The notes under the pieces: generated by a model
What the model saw: only the letters and a program-made list of their open reading frames with translations
Told to the model about the DNA's origin: nothing
The model's database searches: none
DNA from: an uncultured Bacilli bacterium
GTDB taxonomy: Bacteria > Bacillota_I > Bacilli_A > RF39 > UBA660
DNA: 6,508 nt
Assembly: GCA_944331815.1 (NCBI GenBank)
Contig: CALVIQ010000061.1
Location: 1 to 6,508 of the forward strand
Reading direction: 5' to 3'
Translations under genes and position numbers: made by a program
Shown here: positions 4,500-6,508 of the stretch, piece after piece
Numbering within the stretch: position 1 is the first letter of the stretch
How the letters are laid out: every line of letters begins with the position of its first letter

Positions 4500-5157
4500 A
4501 GTATTATTAATTTTAGTTTTTTTGTTGATAAAAACGTATTTTTCATTTAAAAAAGCAGAGAAAATAATATGTCGTCCACCTAATAAATTTACACAAGTTT
4601 TTGCCCCACCCGGTACTGGTAAAACTACATTAGCAGCATTATTGGTAAAACAATGTTTAGAAAAAGGAAAAGACGTATATTCAAACGTTCCTATAATTGG
4701 AGCTAAAAAGCTAGATTTAAAAGATTTAGGAACATATTTATTAGAAGATTGTGTTGTTATTATTGATGAGGCTGGAAGTGAATTATCAAATCGTAATTGG
4801 ATGAGAAATTTATCAGACGCACAAGTTAGATTCTTGAAAAAGCATAGACATTATGGAGTTGATTTATGGTTATTTTCTCAAGCATATAATGACGTTGATA
4901 ACAAATTTAGAGAATTAACAACTCAATTAATAATGTTAAAAAAAGCAAAAACACCATTTAAAATAAATGCTTTAGCAATTCGTAAGACTATGGATTTAAT
5001 TGGTGGTCAGATATGTGAATATTTTGAGTGGGATAAAGAGGGAAGTTTTTCATTTTATACACCAAAATTATGGGCATATTTTAATTCATACGATAAAACT
5101 GAAAATTATGAGGTTAAAGAGTTTGAAAGATACACTAAATTAGACACGATTAAGTAA
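4492..5157 (+). CDS. Filamentous-phage assembly ATPase, Zot / pI family
   Basis: This 221-residue P-loop ATPase is predicted to drive virion extrusion through the cell membrane. Walker A is APPGTGKTT (residues 38-46) and Walker B is CVVIIDEAG (87-95). The downstream KKHRHYGVDLWLFSQ segment (116-130) is the usual Zot-family sensor-like region, ending in Gln130. A single membrane span lies at the extreme N-terminus (about 3-18). In Ff pI the ATPase domain comes first and is followed by a span and a periplasmic domain. Here no C-terminal exported domain exists, consistent with a host without an outer membrane and with the lack of a secretin gene. The ATG at 4492 overlaps the previous gene by eight bases. 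It is the last gene of the virion block, with a terminator just beyond. Confidence 0.9.
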   Translation: MFKVLLILVFLLIKTYFSFKKAEKIICRPPNKFTQVFAPPGTGKTTLAALLVKQCLEKGKDVYSNVPIIGAKKLDLKDLGTYLLEDCVVIIDEAGSELSNRNWMRNLSDAQVRFLKKHRHYGVDLWLFSQAYNDVDNKFRELTTQLIMLKKAKTPFKINALAIRKTMDLIGGQICEYFEWDKEGSFSFYTPKLWAYFNSYDKTENYEVKEFERYTKLDTIK

Positions 5158-5170
5158 AAAATTTTCAAAC

Positions 5171-5228
5171 AAAAAAGGGAATTTAATATATATACTAAAG
5201 TATATATATTAAAATTTCCTCTTTTTTT
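5171..5228. terminator. Bidirectional rho-independent terminator between the converging blocks
   Basis: GGAATTTAATATATATAC (5178-5195) pairs with GTATATATATTAAAATTTCC (5200-5219), with small bulges and a TAAA loop. The stem is flanked by an A-run (5171-5176) and a T-run (5222-5228), so it can terminate in both directions. It begins 13 bp after the assembly ATPase stop and ends the plus-strand virion block. Confidence 0.85.
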
Positions 5229-5238
5229 GTTGTGTTGT

Positions 5239-5264
5239 GGGTTGGGGTCTTGGAGGGGAGCGGG
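5239..5264 (+). other. Putative G-quadruplex tract
   Basis: Four G-runs, GGG (5239-5241), GGGG (5244-5247), GGGG (5255-5258) and GGG (5262-5264), are separated by loops of 2, 7 and 3 bases. This satisfies the usual G3+/loop 1-7 rule on the plus strand. The surrounding 40 bases are strongly G/T- then G/A-rich, in sharp contrast to the rest of the genome. It lies between two terminators, outside any gene. In a single-stranded plus genome it could fold and serve as a packaging or replication signal; that role is inference. Confidence 0.6.
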
Positions 5265-5269
5265 AGAAG

Positions 5270-5297
5270 AAAAAAAGAAACGTCATTAAACGTTTTC
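5270..5297 (-). terminator. Terminator of the minus-strand small-gene operon
   Basis: Read on the minus strand, GAAAACG and CGTTTC (complements of 5291-5297 and 5277-5282) form a short stem with one bulge and an 8-base loop, followed by seven T residues. The stop codon of the last minus-strand gene (5286-5288) lies in the loop. The stem is weak, but the bidirectional terminator at 5171-5228 backs it up. Confidence 0.55.
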
Positions 5298-5501
5298 TTT
5301 TCTACAAAATACTTTTTTTTCGTCAAATATTGCTATTTCGTGAGTTTTTTCATCGTAAACAATATAAACTAAATCTTTCTTATCGTTTATTTTGATTAAA
5401 TTATCGTCTATTAGTTCGATTGATAAATTATCTATTAATTTTGGATAATTGTTTTTTAAATATTCTAATATTTTAAATTGTGCTATTGTTTTTGCTCTCA
5501 T
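5286..5501 (-). CDS. Hypothetical small protein (71 aa), alpha then beta pattern
   Basis: The start at 5501 is chosen because a strong GGAGGAAAACT ribosome site precedes it; the frame is open further upstream to 5633 but that part overlaps the neighbouring gene and has no such site. The protein starts with a helix (MRAKTIAQFKILEYLKNN) and continues with alternating strands (LSIELID, NLIKIND, DLVYIVYD, HEIAIFD). There is no membrane segment. I do not recognise a family. As the only soluble, beta-rich small protein in the genome it is the least unlikely candidate for a single-stranded DNA-binding (pV-like) protein, but no motif supports that. It overlaps the preceding gene by 29 bases. Confidence 0.65.
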   Translation of the reverse strand: MRAKTIAQFKILEYLKNNYPKLIDNLSIELIDDNLIKINDKKDLVYIVYDEKTHEIAIFDEKKVFCRKENV

Positions 5502-5682
5502 AGTTTTCCTCCTTTTTTTTATTATATATTTTCGTAAATTCGCAATCATTGTAGAATCTACACGTCCAGCAAGTGCATTGTGCTTTTTTCTTGTAGTTTT
5601 TTTTACAATAGTTTTCTTCAATAATTTTATCAAATGCTTTGGATATTGTTATTGCGAAAAATATGCCTAGTACTATATTCAT
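5473..5682 (-). CDS. Small membrane-anchored Cys-cluster protein (69 aa)
   Basis: The ATG at 5682 has a GGAGGAAGATTA ribosome site and overlaps the preceding stop by one base (TAATG). The protein begins with a short hydrophobic segment (MNIVLGIFFAITISKAF) and then carries five Cys residues (26, 36, 38, 41, 47) in the pattern C-x9-C-x-C-x2-C-x5-C, which could bind a metal such as zinc or form disulfides if exported. The tail is Lys/Asn/Glu-rich. It is co-oriented with the replication gene and lies in a three-gene overlapping cluster. Function unknown. Confidence 0.65.
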   Translation of the reverse strand: MNIVLGIFFAITISKAFDKIIEENYCKKNYKKKAQCTCWTCRFYNDCEFTKIYNKKKEENYESKNNSTI

Positions 5683-5870
5683 TAATCTTCCTCCGTTCTT
5701 TTTTTTATTTTTCCTTTTTTTATTAAAGATTCATATCTTTGTTGAAGATAAAATTTAGGCACAAAATTTTCTAATAATGTAAATGGTACAAAATAATAAA
5801 AATTAATAAATGTTTCATCATCATCTAGTTTTTTAATTAACTCAATATACAATTTGCTTTGATTTTTCAT
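5682..5870 (-). CDS. Hypothetical small protein (62 aa)
   Basis: The start ATG at 5870 is preceded by GGAAGTGAAAA, a moderate ribosome site. The protein is mostly helical, with an aromatic middle (FINFYYFVPFTLLENFVPKFY) and charged ends (KKGKIKKRTEED). It is the first gene of the three-gene cluster downstream of the origin-like region and shares a base with the next start. No domain is recognised. Expression probably depends on readthrough from the replication gene or on a promoter in the AT-rich tract 5900-5960, which I cannot pin down. Confidence 0.6.
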   Translation of the reverse strand: MKNQSKLYIELIKKLDDDETFINFYYFVPFTLLENFVPKFYLQQRYESLIKKGKIKKRTEED

Positions 5871-5922
5871 TTTTTCACTTCCATTTCTAAAAATTGAATT
5901 TAATATTCCTTTTTTATATATT

Positions 5923-5955
5923 ATTTTAAATTTATTTTAAATTTATTTTAAATTT
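5923..5955. repeat. Three tandem AT-rich 11-mers (candidate DNA unwinding element)
   Basis: ATTTTAAATTT is repeated three times without a gap at 5923, 5934 and 5945, with a partial fourth copy (ATTTTA) at 5956. The tract contains no G or C. Its position next to the iterons fits the melting region of an iteron origin. It lies between the replication gene and the small-gene cluster, so it may also hold a minus-strand promoter. Confidence 0.7.
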
Positions 5956-5976
5956 ATTTTATATACATATATAGGG

Positions 5977-6035
5977 ACTGTCATTTTGACAGTTTAGGCT
6001 GTCATTTTGACAGTATCGACTGTCATTTTGACTGT
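5977..6035. repeat. Three origin iterons ACTGTCATTTTGACAGT, 21-bp period
   Basis: Copies lie at 5977-5993, 5998-6014 and 6019-6035. Each is itself an inverted repeat, ACTGTCA-TTT-TGACAGT. Copy 2 begins with G, and copy 3 has TGACTGT instead of TGACAGT, where it merges into the DnaA box. The exact 21-bp spacing (two helical turns) places all sites on one face of the helix, as expected for cooperative binding of a replication initiator. In single-stranded DNA each copy could form a 6-7 bp hairpin. Confidence 0.85.
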
Positions 6036-6041
6036 GGATAA
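6033..6041 (-). other. Perfect DnaA box at the origin
   Basis: TTATCCACA on the minus strand, the full DnaA consensus. It overlaps the end of the third iteron and lies two bases from the replication-gene stop codon. It indicates recruitment of the host DnaA initiator. Confidence 0.75.
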
Positions 6042-6043
6042 CT

Positions 6044-6430
6044 TTACCTATCATTTAGCCAATCATAGTCTAAAATTTCGAATTCTTCTTTTTTCTTTTT
6101 TAGTTCTAATTCTTTTTGCTTTCTTTTCAGTTCTAACTCTTTATAAATTTTGTTAGAAACTGGTATATAATGCTTTTCATTATTTTCAACAAATAAAGAT
6201 ATGTAATTTTTATCTGTAAGTTGTTTTATATTTCTATAAAATTGTTTTTCAGATATATTTGACATTTCCATTAATTCTTTGTTTGACCTAAAGCAATATC
6301 CTTTTTCATTGTTTGAAGAAAAGCAAATACAAGCATACAAAATTTTTGCACTATTTGTTATTGATTTACTTTTTAAAATACTAGCTTCCAGTATTACAAA
6401 AAATGAATCATTTTTATTACCATTTTCCAT
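6044..6430 (-). CDS. Winged-helix replication initiator-like protein (Rep)
   Basis: This 128-residue protein has an N-terminal winged helix-turn-helix of the kind found at the front of many Gram-positive plasmid Rep and phage replisome-organiser proteins. SFFVILEASILKSKSITNSA and the following helix lead to a recognition region about 50-75 (SNKELMEMSNISEKQFYRNI) and the strand KNYISLFV. The rest is a highly charged helix with a 9-residue tandem repeat (KELELKRKQ, KELELKKKK) and a terminal EILDYDWLND motif. It is shorter than two-domain iteron Reps. ATG 6430 is the first possible start (in-frame stop seven codons or fewer upstream) but has no visible ribosome site, implying low expression. The gene directly adjoins iterons and a DnaA box, which it probably binds. 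A transcription regulator is the main alternative. It crosses the contig junction. Confidence 0.75.
   Translation of the reverse strand: MENGNKNDSFFVILEASILKSKSITNSAKILYACICFSSNNEKGYCFRSNKELMEMSNISEKQFYRNIKQLTDKNYISLFVENNEKHYIPVSNKIYKELELKRKQKELELKKKKEEFEILDYDWLNDR
6113..6174 (-). repeat. 62-bp segment of rep duplicated beside the integrase
   Basis: This stretch of the replication gene (residues 87-106) recurs at 189-250 with two mismatches. Around the circle the two direct copies are offset by 457 bp and bracket the replication-gene promoter and its N-terminal coding part. Homologous recombination between them would delete that segment. Confidence 0.85.
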
Positions 6431-6508
6431 AATAAATTAAATTTTGATTTTAAAGGCATTATGGGGCGAATTTTATTTCTTTTGGTATAAATCCCTTATT
6501 GCGCCCCA
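6382..6508. repeat. Right copy of 127-bp terminal direct repeat
   Basis: Identical to bases 1-127. This copy carries the intact 5' end of the replication gene (down from 6430) and its upstream region. The genome should be closed by joining base 6381 to base 1. Confidence 0.9.

Larger units (their letters stand above)
5923..6041. other. Candidate theta-type replication origin (unwinding element, iterons, DnaA box)
   Basis: Within 119 bp lie, in order, three AT-only 11-mers, three 17-bp iterons spaced exactly 21 bp apart, and a perfect DnaA box. The region ends two bases before the replication-gene stop codon. Clustered iterons beside an AT-rich melting region and a DnaA box are the standard architecture of iteron-controlled plasmid origins. 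The cognate initiator would be the winged-helix protein encoded alongside. No nick site or HUH initiator typical of rolling-circle phages is recognisable. Confidence 0.75.

Noticed and set aside
5502..5633. Longer 115-residue version of the 71-residue minus-strand protein
   Set aside because: The extra 44 residues overlap the Cys-cluster gene in another frame and are just Lys/Arg-rich; the internal start has a strong ribosome site.
5449..5670. Plus-strand 73-codon open frame rich in Phe
   Set aside because: It is the antisense shadow of Lys-rich minus-strand genes and has no ribosome site.
5977..6035. Short CRISPR-like array
   Set aside because: The repeats are only 17 bp with 4-bp gaps; they fit iterons, and no cas genes are present.

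Overview
The window reads as one complete, circular, very AT-rich genome of a filamentous-phage-like (inovirus-like) element. Bases 1-127 recur perfectly at 6382-6508, so the unique circle is 6381 bp. By eye the sequence is roughly one quarter G+C. Genes end in TGA as well as TAA/TAG, and Trp is TGG, so the standard or bacterial code applies rather than a TGA=Trp mycoplasma code. Strong AGGAGG ribosome sites, low GC and the absence of any secretin gene point to a monoderm host in the low-GC Bacillota/Tenericutes-like range. The host assignment is inference.

Layout. The circle is split into two opposed transcription blocks. A minus-strand maintenance block runs from a tyrosine integrase (249-1163) through a control region to a winged-helix replication protein (6044-6430). 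It continues past an origin-like region (5923-6041) to three small overlapping genes (5870 down to 5286). A plus-strand virion block starts at a promoter near 1391-1418. It encodes a major coat protein (1458-1667), a coat-gene terminator, a large signal-peptide adsorption/pIII-like protein (1766-3559), five tiny membrane proteins (3556-4499) and a Zot/pI-family assembly ATPase (4492-5157). The blocks converge on a bidirectional terminator, a G-rich tract able to form a G-quadruplex, and a second terminator (5171-5297). They diverge from the intergenic region 1164-1457, which holds both promoters and two inverted repeats.

Replication. The origin-like region lies just downstream of the replication gene. 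It contains a perfect DnaA box, three iterons at exact 21-bp spacing, and three tandem AT-rich 11-mers resembling an unwinding element. This is the architecture of a theta-type iteron plasmid. No recognisable rolling-circle HUH initiator (pII/RstA/Rep_trans type) is encoded, although filamentous virions carry single-stranded DNA. How single strands arise here is the main biological puzzle.

Integration of functions. The iteron half-site (ACTGTCA/TGACAGT) recurs as a wider inverted repeat overlapping the -35 box of the coat promoter. This suggests that the replication protein, or another iteron-binding factor, also controls virion gene expression. The integrase is followed in frame, right after its stop codon, by a 62-bp near-identical copy of a piece of the replication gene. 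This is a scar of past recombination or duplication. All functions are assigned by reading motifs only; no database search was run.
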